Shown here piece after piece: positions 10,877 through 21,160 of a stretch of DNA of 38,049 nucleotides. The notes beneath the pieces are model-generated. The model saw only the letters and a list, made by a program, of their open reading frames with translations, made no database searches and had not been told where the DNA came from. Within the stretch, counting starts at the first letter, position 1. Each line of letters opens with the position of its first letter. The translations under genes and the position numbers were made by a program. The stretch spans positions 1 through 38,049 of the forward strand of contig LRSR01009305.1 in the NCBI GenBank assembly GCA_001579985.1, read 5' to 3'. This DNA comes from Hypsibius dujardini. Lineage: Eukaryota; Tardigrada; Eutardigrada; Parachela; Hypsibiidae.

Positions 10877-11273
10877 CATTGATTATTATTTCGTTCCTTT
10901 GCATATTCCTTCCGTTTCATGTACTCATGTATAATATTTTCCGGCTTCGCTTACCGTCATATGGAATATATGCCGAATTAAATAAATTTCTAATATGGCG
11001 AACACACCTGTTTTCGACAATATCATGGTATAATAATACGGCTATGTACACATGTTTACGATGGCTCGTGGTACTGTCTCGAGAAGACCACAAGATTATA
11101 CCGCTGAGCCAGCTCTTTTCCAGACTATTTTCATCTCAAAGCCAGAACGCATACACATTCTTATCACTGCCGGGTACGTTAGATGTTCCCGTTAACATTG
11201 CCTTATTGTTGCTGCTCGTCTCGTCGGTGTTAAAGTAGAACGATATCCGGGTTTCCAGTTGTTGGGTTAGCCG

Positions 11274-11279
11274 CTTATC
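11274..11279 (-). promoter_or_regulatory. Candidate GATA-factor site upstream of defensin-like gene A
   Basis: CTTATC (GATAAG on the minus strand) lies about 210 bases upstream of the TATA box inside a stretch conserved in all three copies. GATA factors activate immune peptide genes in insects. A role here is inference, and the whole flank is conserved by duplication. Confidence 0.3.
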
Positions 11280-11484
11280 GATACTGCAACAGTCTTAACA
11301 AGGGGATTGGCAACACGAGGTTTGTTTCTCCCCGACGGATGTTTTTCAATCATCAAAGGTTGAGCCAAATCTCGAACTGAAGCATGCTGACAAAATTTAT
11401 GACAACAAGATGTTGAAAGATTTCCCGGTAGATCAATGCGTATAAACAGTAAACAGTATGTAAAACGAAAGACATGCGAGATGG

Positions 11485-11490
11485 TATAAA
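11485..11490 (+). promoter_or_regulatory. TATA box of defensin-like gene A
   Basis: TATAAA sits 130 bases before the start codon, and the same GAGATGGTATAAAA context occurs in all three copies. The conserved TTCATTCC about 30 bases downstream could be the initiator. Confidence 0.6.
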
Positions 11491-11619
11491 AATCGGTGGA
11501 CGTTGTTGGGTCTTTCATTCCTTTTCGTGCTTCTTTAGCTTGTCGTCGGCTATTCAATTCTTCTCAGTTTCCTTGCTTTAGGTAGATATTTCAGCCCGTC
11601 TGCACCTCGTTCGTTCAAA

Positions 11620-11927
11620 ATGCACAAAATGGCGGTAATCTTCGTCGCTATGGTCTGCCTGTTGTCCGTTCTCCAGACAGGTAAGCAACCTAAAAGTTTT
11701 GCAGTTTTTAATTTCCAGAATCACTTTTGATCGTCTACAAATTTAACGTGCTGGCCGATGTTACAGCTGAAGCGGGATCCTGTGGCTGCCCCTTTTCGCC
11801 GCGAAAATGCATCCAAAACTGCGAGAAGAGAGGCTTTTTCGGCGGTACCTGTCACGGATTCGGAAACACCGTTTGCGGCTGCCGAAACTCCAATGGCCAA
11901 TTGGTCAGCATCGCCAACACCTGCTGA
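11620..11927 (+). CDS. Secreted eight-cysteine defensin-like (CS-alpha-beta type) peptide, copy A
   Basis: Exon 1 is 11620-11680 and exon 2 is 11767-11927, joined across an 86-base intron (ACAG|GTAAGC ... TTACAG|CT), giving 73 residues. The intron is broken in frame here but not in the other copies, which supports splicing. Residues 1-20 form a signal peptide (hydrophobic core VIFVAMVCLLSVL). The mature part has eight Cys spaced C-x-C-x6-C-x3-C-x9-C-x7-C-x-C-x13-C. The C-x3-C and later C-x-C pairs, with a GG-x-C turn before the fifth Cys, are the marks of the cysteine-stabilised alpha-beta fold shared by defensins and related small secreted peptides. An antimicrobial role is the simplest reading; another extracellular role is possible. 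The mature peptide differs from the other two copies at nine positions, none of them Cys. A TATA box lies upstream. Family call by Cys pattern only. Confidence 0.75.
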
Positions 11928-12776
11928 AATTAAATACCAAGGGCGCACTAGCTCACCAACAAGTGACTTCCTGGATCCTGATATGCTACTATCCTGTATT
12001 CAAATTAAACAGCATGACTTGTATTTAAAAAGAAATCGTACTTTATGAAAAATCTGTTGCGGTCTTGCGCAACAATTCATCAGTCCCTTTTGGTAGCAGT
12101 AGCTGCACTGCAGCGTATTTCCCAAAATATTCATGGTTCTGTGGACACATCAGAAACACATTCGTAACTTTTCCCACCCAAACCAAGTCCATGTGATATG
12201 AATAGACTACAATTCGTTCATCATGTCGCCACTGTTAGTTAACAATGCAGGTCTACCACCATCGCTCGTAATTGTTAATGGCAACCCAATAAAATTCTCT
12301 CACCCCTGCCACGCGCTGAAATAATTCTGTTTAGTGCTGCCGGATTCACGTTCGTACATTGTAGTGCACTATACCTGTGCTGTTCATACGTGAAGTGGAG
12401 AAAAATACTGTTTTAAAGCGAAGGTCCTTAAAGATTCAGATCGTTCCATCGACATCCCGCATATTTCACATTAAAGCCCTCCATTCAGGCATCGTATCCT
12501 CATATACCGAGCTTGGTGAAGCTGTTGCGATAAATGAACGGAAATTGACAACTGAGATACAAGATTTAAAACTGTCCCTTGTCACACTCATCATTGATGA
12601 CCTTCTGACAGTTGTACAGCAAGGTTGTGCAAAACAAGATGACGATCGATATTCAACAAGTCAAGTTTTGCAAAAATTGGCTTTTTGAAAGCCGACATTG
12701 CCATTAAAAGAATGGTTCTTTAATGAGGACCTTAATGGTGAGCCATCAATTGTCAGTGGCAGATTTGATCACTCGC

Positions 12777-13059
12777 GCCAGAGCCTCGTTTAGGGTCGCC
12801 TTACTGATCGGAACTAGGATCCCTCATACTAGGGCCAGGGGGTGGGAGAAGAGGCAAAATGTCTTTTTCAAGGTTGAACCCAAAATGTGGCCCCTTGTCC
12901 CTGATCATTTTAAAATTTGGTGAGGAGATCTGATTTCCAGGGTCGCCTGGGATTTCAAAGCGTCTTTAAAATCAGTTTTTCATAAAGTTTGGATCACCCC
13001 CGGCCCTATTGTGAGGGGTCCTGGTTGTGACTTGTAAGGATCCTGAACGAGCCTCTGAC
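12777..13059. mobile_element. MITE, family 2, copy in block A
   Basis: The ends are long imperfect inverted repeats: CCAGAGCCTCGTTTAGGGTC at the left, and GGTCCTGGTTGTGACTTGTAAGG then CGAGCCTCTG at the right. The same element occurs at 19,551-19,829 and in diverged form at 29,717-30,088 and about 28,080-28,262. It is non-coding. Since A and A' both contain it at the same relative place, it was there before that duplication. Confidence 0.75.
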
Positions 13060-13316
13060 TCGCTCTGCTATTTCAGTTTGCACTGGCAAGGTTCTTGGAA
13101 ATGTTTATGGCTAACGAATAACTACGCAGTGCCTACTTGCTAAGAGCAAAATTATCTTCGAAGAGACTCGCCATTCATGTGCCTTGTGAAACGCGCAGGG
13201 AGACTAGTGGTACCTCAATGATTTTCCTGTTCATGTACTATGCAGCACATGCTTTCTTTTAGCTAACCTTAACTATTCCTGTTATCGCGCAAATTTATTT
13301 GGGGCAATTCTTTTTA

Positions 13317-16300
13317 ATGATTTTCAGAATGATTATTTTGCTGAAAAGACCAACGGCATTTCTCATAATCTGGTCTATCGCGGCCATTTTGGGCGGAACG
13401 GCAGTGCAATTGCAAAGTGCCATTCATGTCCGGCCCTTGGACATCGAAGTCATTTCGCCGGCCTACACGGGCACCAAACTCGGCTTACTCGGTAGCTTAC
13501 CGTTTGTCGGTCCGGCATATTCATCGGCCTTGGAAGACATCAAAAAAGACTTTCCGCTGCTAAATGTCTCTCAAGTGTTTGTTATACCCAGCGGATCCAG
13601 TGAAGAATGCCCGGAGAGCGAAATCAATGAACTGGCGAAATATTACTACCGCCGGAGAACCGGGATACCAGCAGAAGACAGCCGAAACAGATTGACTCTT
13701 TTTGTCTTCACAGGTTTGCTATTAGCTGGATTTTTTATTTTCATGTTCTATTTCTTTTCATAATTTCATTTGCATGTCGTCGATATAAAAAGGTTGCAGT
13801 AAAAGCCTCGGCGGCATCCAACAGTTTGGCACCGGTCTTAACAAAGTGGTTCTATCAAGGTGAGCTAACGATTTTTAGCAAATGTTTCGGATAAGATTCT
13901 CCTACCTGCGAGAATCAGCTTATAATCAGGAAAAGAAACTTCCCTGCGACGCGCCCGTGTTAGTTTGCCTAAAAGTGCGCCGGTCCACCATGCGTGGAGC
14001 AGCAATTTCAACGGGCCAAACAAGTTTGAACAATGTCCGCCTTGCCACGAAAATCTTGTGCACTCTTTTCGCGGTCAGCAGTGTTTCTCTTTCGAGTTTT
14101 CTTACCCACTCATTCCGGAAATAAAGATTCCAAATAAAGTAGCATCATAGTTAATCGGTTGCCACGTAATATTCCGCAGTATTGCCCTTTTCCTGTGGTA
14201 AACGGTTTCGAGGCGTTTCAAAGGAGTCTGTATTCTTCAACCATGTCAACAGCGTTTAATATATTTTTCCTTGGGAATTTATGTACCTACAAAGTGATTA
14301 ACCCGTTAACGTCCAATGTCGTCAAATAACAACACGGCGACCTCCGAAATATGGTTTGAGTGATTTCCCCCAAACTCAGCTAATTTTGAAAGTTGGTCTT
14401 TTAGCTGAAATTTAGAGACTATGCTTTGTCATTTTTTGCTTGACCAACGTCCGACAGAAATTGTAAAACTTAACCATTTTTTTAGTGAACTAAGCATCCG
14501 AAAGCTGTGAAGTGGCCAAAATTTCTAAAAATAGGTTTTTTTTGGCATTCCTCAAGTTGATTATCTATTGGTCATTTCCAATAATAATTACTAGAGTCGC
14601 ATTGCTGACCGGCACGTGTGGTCAGTGGTCAAAGAAGATGTCCAATTTTTGAGAAAAAAAAACAAAAAAAACAAGACTACTATTCAAAGTTATTGATTGA
14701 TCGATTGTTGTTTTCATCAAGTATGGTGCGGATCAATGCAAGAAAGTTTTCATCTGCAGATTTTTGTCTCACCCGACGGTGGACAATGGTCAGCTACAAA
14801 AAAAAAACAAATATTCCAAAGTCAAAATTTTGAAAAACATTCTTAATTAAATGGAACTATGCGACGAAAAAAAACTTTTGGCACTCACATCGGGTCCGAT
14901 CTGGTACCGGGCGTTAGTTGGTAAAGGGTGCGTTGCGCCGGCCCCTTGTTGTTTGGGGAAAGCTAAATGCTTTCGGTGTCTACGACGCCCAAGAAAATAA
15001 AAATCCTTAATCCCAAACAGCCCCTTTATTTATCTGATTTAGCTGATTATAAGTTTCATGTTTAGAGAGAGAGAGGTCTGCTTTGCTAGTCTTTTTTTCA
15101 TTTATTTGTTGTGTCTATCGCTTACATTTTACTGTCCACAGCGGGAGCAGCAGTACTTATCTGACAGATAAAATTGGATTCCCGACCTTGCTCACGACCG
15201 TTCTTGCCCAATCTGCCATGTTCGGGGTGCTGCCTAAGCTAGTGAGACTGTACAATTGGACAACCGTGTCGGTTGTCACCGAAATTGGTGGTGTCAACTC
15301 TGCGTACGAAGGCGGCGGCAGAGCCATTTACAACATTCTATCCGGCCTCAAACCTCGAGTCGATACCAAATTCGTGCCAGTTAGCCTGACCGGACCTATT
15401 ACCCCTATCGAACTGACAGCGATACTAGACAAGTTAAAGGCTACGAGCAGAAGTAATAGACCAGTCGAAGAAAGAGCAGTTGATATGACTATTTCTTGCG
15501 CAACATTCTGATTAAATTGCCCGGTTTTGTTGCAGTTATTTTTATCGCTGCAGACTCGTACCCGGCAAACAAATTATTGGTAAAACTTGTGAATCCTTTT
15601 ACGGTGCTGTACATTTAAAAATCAGCGTCCTCTCAGCTTGTTATTGCTTTCCCGGATATAAATATAATACAAGCAGTGTACGTGCATGTGCATGCAATAA
15701 AGTTCTTTTCTATGCATTAGATTCAAGCGCGAATTAACGGCATGATTGATGCATCCTACGTAAGTGAAATTTAGTACTTAAATATATCTGGAATAATATA
15801 TATTGCGTCGCGTTGCGTTTATATGTTCGTAGTGACCATTCCATTGTAAGAATACAGAGCTTTTTATGGAACGCGGAATAGGTTTATGTGCTAATATCAC
15901 CCCTAACCTTGCCATTCGATGGAAGCCGTCTGCGGAACTCCTCGAGGGAGTATCGATTCGAGGTATGATAAACATACTTGTCTTGAGCTCTGGGTGGAAG
16001 CTTTTTATTATCAAGCTTGATTCGATGGAGAGTCTTTGCGAAATACTTTTTGCAGTTTACATATTCAAAACAGAACTAAAAAAGCTAAACCTGAATTAAA
16101 AGTTGAGTGATTAACTCTTTCACTTTACTTTTTTAGTTTCGGAAAGAAATAAAAATTACACGGCATATAGTCATTAAGGGTTTGAACGTGCAAAGCATTT
16201 AAAAAAATAGTGAGCTAAATTGACTAACACTAAACTGAAAATTTAGCCACTAAAAGAGACTAAACTAAAATCTTTGATCACTAAGCTTTACGTGATTAAT

Positions 16301-18295
16301 TAATTAATCAACTAATTTTTATTTGTTTTTACCATCCCTAATCTTGTATTTTGTTTGCATACAGGAGGCAAGAGCTTCCTATAGCTCATGTCTACTATTG
16401 GGTTTGGGTTCTGAACTGGAGTTCATTCAGAACCTGTCCATGCCGGCATCGCACCCTTTCGTTAATGTCTGGAAGGCCAAGTCCGAGTCGGAATATAACT
16501 ACACCTACACCGACGGCAAACGGGTATCGTAACTCAATTTTCTTATTTCTTTTTGAGGAACCACATTCTTGGTTTTTCATTTTAACAGCCAACTGTGTAC
16601 GCCGCCTCCTCATACGCAGCACTCGTCATTGTGGCACAAGTTTGTCCTGTTCTCCTTTGTATACTTTCCCGTGTTTTGTCTACTAAATTCCCTTACTGCG
16701 GTTCATATGCGTGACCCATAGGTGGCAGACCAAGTTCGTCGCCAGGAATTACCCTTCAACTTCAGCGATGGCACGCTTTTTGCAAGACAATTTTTCGGGC
16801 GCACCTTCCAAACAAAAATTGGCAACGTTTCCTTTGACCGACTGGGACAACGGATTGCTCAAAACTTGCTCGGCTATTACGACCCTGACAATGATAGTTT
16901 TGTGGTAATACAGTATTATTAGAGCAGTATGGGGTAAATTTTCAGCTAAACTACAGTATAACTACGAGGTAAAACTTTTATGGGCGAACGTCGAAATCGC
17001 TTTTAATTCGGCAAAGTGAGGAAAGTAGGGGGCGCATGTGTTCGCCAAATGACAACGAAGAGTACTAGTCTCAGCTGATTGCTCTGATTGAGCAGCCAAA
17101 ACAGTTACTTACAATTTCAATGAAGTTAGCAAAATCTCAGCGAAAATGTTTCTTTTCCTTGTTCCAGCATTTACAAAACTAGATTATAATTATCTTCTGA
17201 TTAGCATCACCTAGGCTCTTATAGACAAAAAAAAGAAGAAAAGTTATGGCTATTTGCGTGAAAGAGAAGTACTTCATTATCGGCACAGTTTTTTTGTAGT
17301 TAGTTCCACTCGTGTATCAATGCGCGAGTGGCTCCCTATCGTCACAATCTCAGCTAAATTATTGCAAAGTTTCTCCTTGGTTTTTTCAAACAATCGTCAG
17401 AACTCTACAACGGGATTATTGTTTTGCTTTTTATGTCATCTAGTTGGCACAAATTTCTTTGACGTTGTCAAAGCTTTAGATTGTGTGGAAGATCGCAGCT
17501 TTTCATGTGGGAAGGAGCGGAAAATTTCGCTCAATTAAAAGCGATTTTGCTCGTTCACCGAATTAGAAATTTTATCTAGTACGGTAAAAGGCTAGCAACT
17601 CAGGAAAACATACAGGACAACAAATAAAAAAGTGCTGAAACATTTCGTTTTGGTATACTAATCGGTTTTACTTTGACCATTTTTGCAAAGCTGAAATGAA
17701 TTCATATGTTTAATATTTAGCCATTTCTGCTTTACGAACCGTCACCAACGTCCAGCGAGTTGGAAAGACTGCGGCCACCTGTATGGTTTGGGCCATGGCC
17801 GGTTCCTAGCGAGCCTCTGTGTGGATTTCAAGGAATTCGTTGCACATTCGGCAAGTATTGGATATATGTATGGACTGAATTTGACGGGTATATGATGGAC
17901 TGCACTGCCCACTATCCCGAGTATGTTTTCTTCTCCAGTTTCGTTAATTCTGTTTTGTGATGCATATTGCGTAGGCTCAACAGTGAAAGTGGTTGGAGCG
18001 TCCGTTGCTGCAATCCTCGTACTACTCGGCATATGTGGCACCATTTTTGTTAGGTAAGCGCATGATGCAATTTCCCTGTAGCCACAACTAATAATGGAGC
18101 TAAGGAGCTCCCGTCTACAATGTTAACGAACGATATGATCGCCCATCTCTCTGCAGATGGTTCAAACAACACATATTTGAAGAGGAACACTATTGGGTCC
18201 TTCAGTGCCGATACCTTCGTCTGCCAGGTCGCTCCGGCAGACATCAATCGAGACTATCTTTATTCTCCTGTCGAAGCTTTATTGCTGTTAAGTAA
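13317..18295 (+). CDS. Natriuretic-peptide-receptor/receptor-guanylyl-cyclase-like ectodomain with one TM segment, no cyclase found
   Basis: Readable exons are 13317-13713, 13800-13859, 15142-15452, 15536-15579, 15721-15759, 16365-16523, 16589-16639, 16722-16904, 17721-17850, 17975-18053 and 18157-18295. All phases agree except across 13,860-15,141, where one or more exons must be missing or unrecognised. The N-terminus (MIFRMIILL... with the core AFLIIWSIAAILGG) is a signal peptide. Ligand-binding (ANF_receptor, periplasmic-binding-protein fold) landmarks are LGSLPFVGPAY near the start, TYLTDKIGFPTLLTT, LYNWTTVSVVTE, IIFIAADSYPANKLL, HPFVNVWKAKSE with YNYTYTDG, and YAALVIVAQ. TM segment: VVGASVAAILVLLGICGTIF in exon 17975-18053, followed by the basic RWFK juxtamembrane start. 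In this family a kinase-homology domain and a cyclase catalytic domain normally follow inside the cell. Neither is seen before the duplicated block begins at 19,310, so the gene is truncated, clearance-receptor-like, or a pseudogene. The intron after 17,850 is best read as GC-AG. About 530 residues are visible. Confidence 0.7.
13860..15141. other. Long interval inside the receptor gene, missing exon(s) not found
   Basis: The flanking exons end and begin in different phases, so at least one exon should lie here. An open stretch at about 13,930-14,150 contains paired Cys but does not resemble the expected receptor segment. The rest is AT-rich and repetitive. Confidence 0.4.
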
Positions 18296-19309
18296 TATAT
18301 TTGGATTATTCACTTCGCTTTTGCTCCACTGAAAAGATCCCTTTTTGGCAGAATAATTTAGAAATACTAGTATCTCATCATTGGTGTTAAGAGTCTCCTA
18401 AAACAGTCTACAACAGTGGAAATCTCGACCCAACCATAAAGAAAGCCCAGCTATCCATGCACACTTGTGATTTGATTCCTGTTCGATATACAGTGTCCAC
18501 CACGAACATTTACTCAGTTTTGGCCCAAACTTACAGTACCGTAAATGAGTATCACACCACGCCTTGTCCTGAGCGAAAATACAGCAGTACAAAAAGTTCA
18601 TTCTCAACCTTTTTCAGTTCCGGGATATTTGTTTCTCAATTCTGAGTTTTTTTTACGTATTTTTTTAAAATAAATCACGAAAGGCTCATCACAAGCATGA
18701 TACGAAAAATGTAGCTGTTTACTGTCCTTGCGTAAGAGACCGGTTGGATGGTCACAGGAAATCCGCCGCTTGCTGTTAAAAAATCACGCAACGAATCACA
18801 GCCTCCGATGACCGCAATCAGTATGACTTCCATTATAACTACCAAGTCACCTATTTCTGTCAGCATTTTAGACTGGATGGATTACTTGCTGATTGAGAAT
18901 CCAATACCGAATTCCAATGCGACTCCCGCAACCCTTCCAGACAGTTCGTGAAACTATATTATCTTGTACAAAGTTAGCATTTGGTCGCAAGGCGCTGGAA
19001 GACCAAGATATAGAGTCAGTTTTTACTCGGCAGTCTCAGCCTCACCTACCAAGGAATAGAGTAAAAAACAGGTCAGGACCGGAAATGCCAGGCCTAAGAG
19101 GAACGAAAAATGAGCTGTCTGTTTCAGACTGGATGGACCCAATCGCAGCCTACTCGAGAAGACCTCTTTTAGGGAGACATTGCGCTCCCAGGAAATCCGC
19201 ACTATAACCTTGGCAAAAAATGACAGTTATTCGAACCTTAACTGAAATACGTTATGGTTCTCAAAACGGTAAAATGATCATTCTGAAATTCACCACAAAC
19301 AACTGCCTC
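18296..19309. other. Region 3' of the receptor, no kinase or cyclase exons recognised
   Basis: I looked for kinase-homology and guanylyl-cyclase motifs and saw none on the plus strand. A small minus-strand frame (18,675-18,866) has an ATG start and one hydrophobic stretch. It is unrecognised, with an in-frame stop just upstream, and may be a relic. Confidence 0.4.
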
Positions 19310-19550
19310 AAAAACATTGGCGCGATAACACGAATAGTTAAGGTTGGCTAAAAGAATGCATGTGCTGCATGGTATATGAACAGGAAAATCAATAAAGTGC
19401 CGCTAGTCTCCCTGTGCGTTTCAGGAGCCACGTGAATGGCGAGTCTTTTCGGAGATGATTTTGCTCTAAGCAAGCAGGCACTGCGTAGTTACTCGTTAAT
19501 CATAAACATTTTCACGAGCCTTGCCAATGCAAGCTGATATAGTAGCGCTA

Positions 19551-19829
19551 GTCAGAGACTCGTTTAGGGTCCTTACAGGTCGGAACTAGGACCCGTCACG
19601 GTAAAGCCAGGGGGTGAGCAACGGGGCAAATGCATTTTTTTCAAGATTGAATTGCAAATTTTGGCTTCTTTCTCATTAATCACTTTTAAACTGGTGGGGT
19701 GTGGGAACCGGATTTCAAAACATTTTCAAAATCATTTGTTTTTCGTTCGAATTTGAAGTTCCCTCCCAAATGGCCATAGGATGAGGGGTCCTAGTTCCGA
19801 CCTGTAAGGACCCTCAACGAGTCTCTGGC
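19551..19829. mobile_element. MITE, family 2, copy in block A'
   Basis: CAGAGACTCGTTTAGGGTCC begins the element, and GGACCCTCAACGAGTCTCTG, its near-exact reverse complement, ends it. The subterminal TTACAGGTCGGAACTAGGACC pairs with GGTCCTAGTTCCGACCTGTAA. It is the best-preserved copy of the family. Confidence 0.85.
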
Positions 19830-20092
19830 GCGAGTGATCAAATCTACCTCTGATACTTGATGGCCCGCCATTAGGGTTCTCATTAAAAAACCATTCTCTT
19901 AATGGTGATGCCGGCTTTCAAAACGTCAGTTTCAGCCAAACAACCTTGCTGTACAACTGTCAACAGATTTTTCATGACGTTCGATTTCGCTTCTAATACA
20001 AGTCGAGCTGTTTAATTTGAATACAGGATAGTAGCGGATCAGCTTCAAGAGAGTCACTTGTTGGTGAGCTAGTGCGCCTTTGGGATTTAATT

Positions 20093-20398
20093 TCAGCAGG
20101 TGTTGGCGATGCTGACCAATTGGCCATTGGAGTTTCGGCAGCCACAAACGGCGTTTACCAATCCGTGACAAGCACCGCCAAAATAGTTTCTCTTCTCGCA
20201 GTTTTCAATGCATTTCCGTGGCGAGAAGGGGCAGCCACAGGAATCCGCATTAGCTACAAGATCGGCCGGCATGATATATTTGTAGACGATCGAAAGTGAC
20301 TGGAAATTAAAAACTGCAAAACTTTTAGGTTGCTTACCTGTCTGGAGAACGGACAACAGGCAGACCATAGCGACGAAGATTACCGCCATTTTGTGCAT
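20093..20398 (-). CDS. Secreted eight-cysteine defensin-like peptide, copy A'
   Basis: On the minus strand exon 1 is 20398-20338 and exon 2 is 20253-20093, with an 84-base intron, giving 73 residues. The protein is identical to the one encoded at 26,982. The signal exon is base-for-base the same as in copy A. Exon 2 keeps all eight Cys in the same spacing (C-x-C-x6-C-x3-C-x9-C-x7-C-x-C-x13-C). The intron happens to stay open in frame, so an unspliced 101-residue reading exists, but the broken intron frame in copy A and the good splice sites (ACAG|GTAAGC, CTTGTAG|CT) favour splicing. The role is as for copy A: a secreted, probably antimicrobial, peptide. Whether this copy is expressed cannot be told; its promoter is intact. 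Confidence 0.75.
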   Translation of the reverse strand: MHKMAVIFVAMVCLLSVLQTGKQPKSFAVFNFQSLSIVYKYIMPADLVANADSCGCPFSPRKCIENCEKRNYFGGACHGLVNAVCGCRNSNGQLVSIANTC

Positions 20399-20526
20399 TT
20401 TGAACGAACGAGGTGCAGACGGGCCGAAATATCTACCTAAAGCAAGGAAACTGAGAAGAAGAGGGTAGCCGGCGACAAGCTAAAGAAGCACGAAAAGGAA
20501 TGAAGAGCCGAACAACGTTCACCGAT

Positions 20527-20532
20527 TTTATA
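20527..20532 (-). promoter_or_regulatory. TATA box of defensin-like gene A'
   Basis: TATAAA on the minus strand about 130 bases before the start codon, in the same context as the other two copies. A CTTATC GATA-like site lies further upstream at 20,736-20,741. Confidence 0.6.
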
Positions 20533-21057
20533 CCATCTCGCGTGTCTTTCGTTTTACATCCTGTTTACTGTTTATACGCATTGACCTACCGATAAGTTTG
20601 GGAACACCCTATTGTCTAAATTTGGTCAGCATGCTTCAGTCCGCAATTCAACCCAACCTTTGATGAGTGGAAAACATCCGTCGGGGAAAACAAACCCCGT
20701 ATTGCCAATCCCCTTGTTAACACTGTTGCAGTATCGATAAGCGGCTAACCCGACAGCCGGAAACCCGGATATCGTTCTACTTTAACGCCCGCGAGATGAG
20801 TAACAACAATGAGATAATTAATGTTAACGGGAACATCTAGCGTATTCGGCAGTGATGAGAATGTGTATCTGCTGGCATCGTGTTGAAAAGAGAATTATTG
20901 CTGGGAAAAGAGCTAGCTCAGCTGTAAGATTTTGTGGTCTACTCGCAACAGTACCACAAGGCATGGTAAAACAAGGGTAATTTCCCGATTGTCTCGCCCC
21001 CCGGAACACGCCTTCCCAGAGCGCGATCTAGTAAAACGGCGAAGCTAACATGCCGTT

Positions 21058-21156
21058 TCATTGGCCTCTGGTCTTGGGAACTATCACATCGTCGTTGGGG
21101 TTAATGGAAAACGTCGGGACAAGCATATCGTAGTGTATGATGGAGCCGTAATCATA
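21058..21156 (-). pseudogene. Astacin metalloprotease relic (Met-turn exon piece)
   Basis: A 32-residue frame beginning YDYGSIIHYD and continuing with FSINP then IVPK before a stop resembles the astacin region around the Met-turn, which usually reads YDYGSIMHY...FS...TIVPK. The Met of the turn is replaced by Ile. No zinc-site exon was found next to it. It lies at the outer edge of block A'. Confidence 0.6.
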
Positions 21157-21160
21157 CTAT

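Larger units (their letters stand above)
11060..13290 (+). repeat. Duplicated block, copy A (carries a defensin-like gene)
   Basis: This block is homologous to 19,310-21,160 (inverted, A') and to 26,178-27,885 (direct, A''). Shared landmarks in order are the TGGTACTGT...AGACCACAA stretch, TTAGCCGCTTATCGATACTG, the TATA box, the two-exon peptide gene, its 3' flank, the ACAGTTGTACAGCAAGG stretch, a family 2 MITE and a terminal stretch ending TTATCGCGC. A and A' share the MITE and the terminal 230 bases. A and A'' share about 12,050-12,600 with 27,420-27,885, which A' lacks. Limits are approximate. Confidence 0.85.
19310..21160 (-). repeat. Duplicated block, copy A' (inverted; carries a defensin-like gene)
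   Basis: This is the reverse-orientation homologue of 11,060-13,290. It lacks about 550 bases present in A between the peptide gene's 3' flank and the ACAGTTGTACAGCAAGG stretch. Its part from 19,961 to about 21,009 looks identical and collinear with 27,419 down to 26,371, each position x matching 47,380 minus x. Homology to A'' continues to about 21,156 after a 46-base length difference. Confidence 0.9.

Noticed and set aside
12377-12688. A 103-codon frame in block A whose middle is also open in A'' (GEAVAINERK stretch)
   Set aside because: The two copies differ mostly by replacement changes, neither has a proper start with context, A' lacks it, and no family is recognisable. Treated as duplicated non-coding sequence.
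20093-20398. Unspliced 101-residue reading of the defensin-like gene
   Set aside because: The insert has good splice signals, the homologous stretch in copy A is out of frame, and splicing joins the signal peptide directly to the Cys-rich part.
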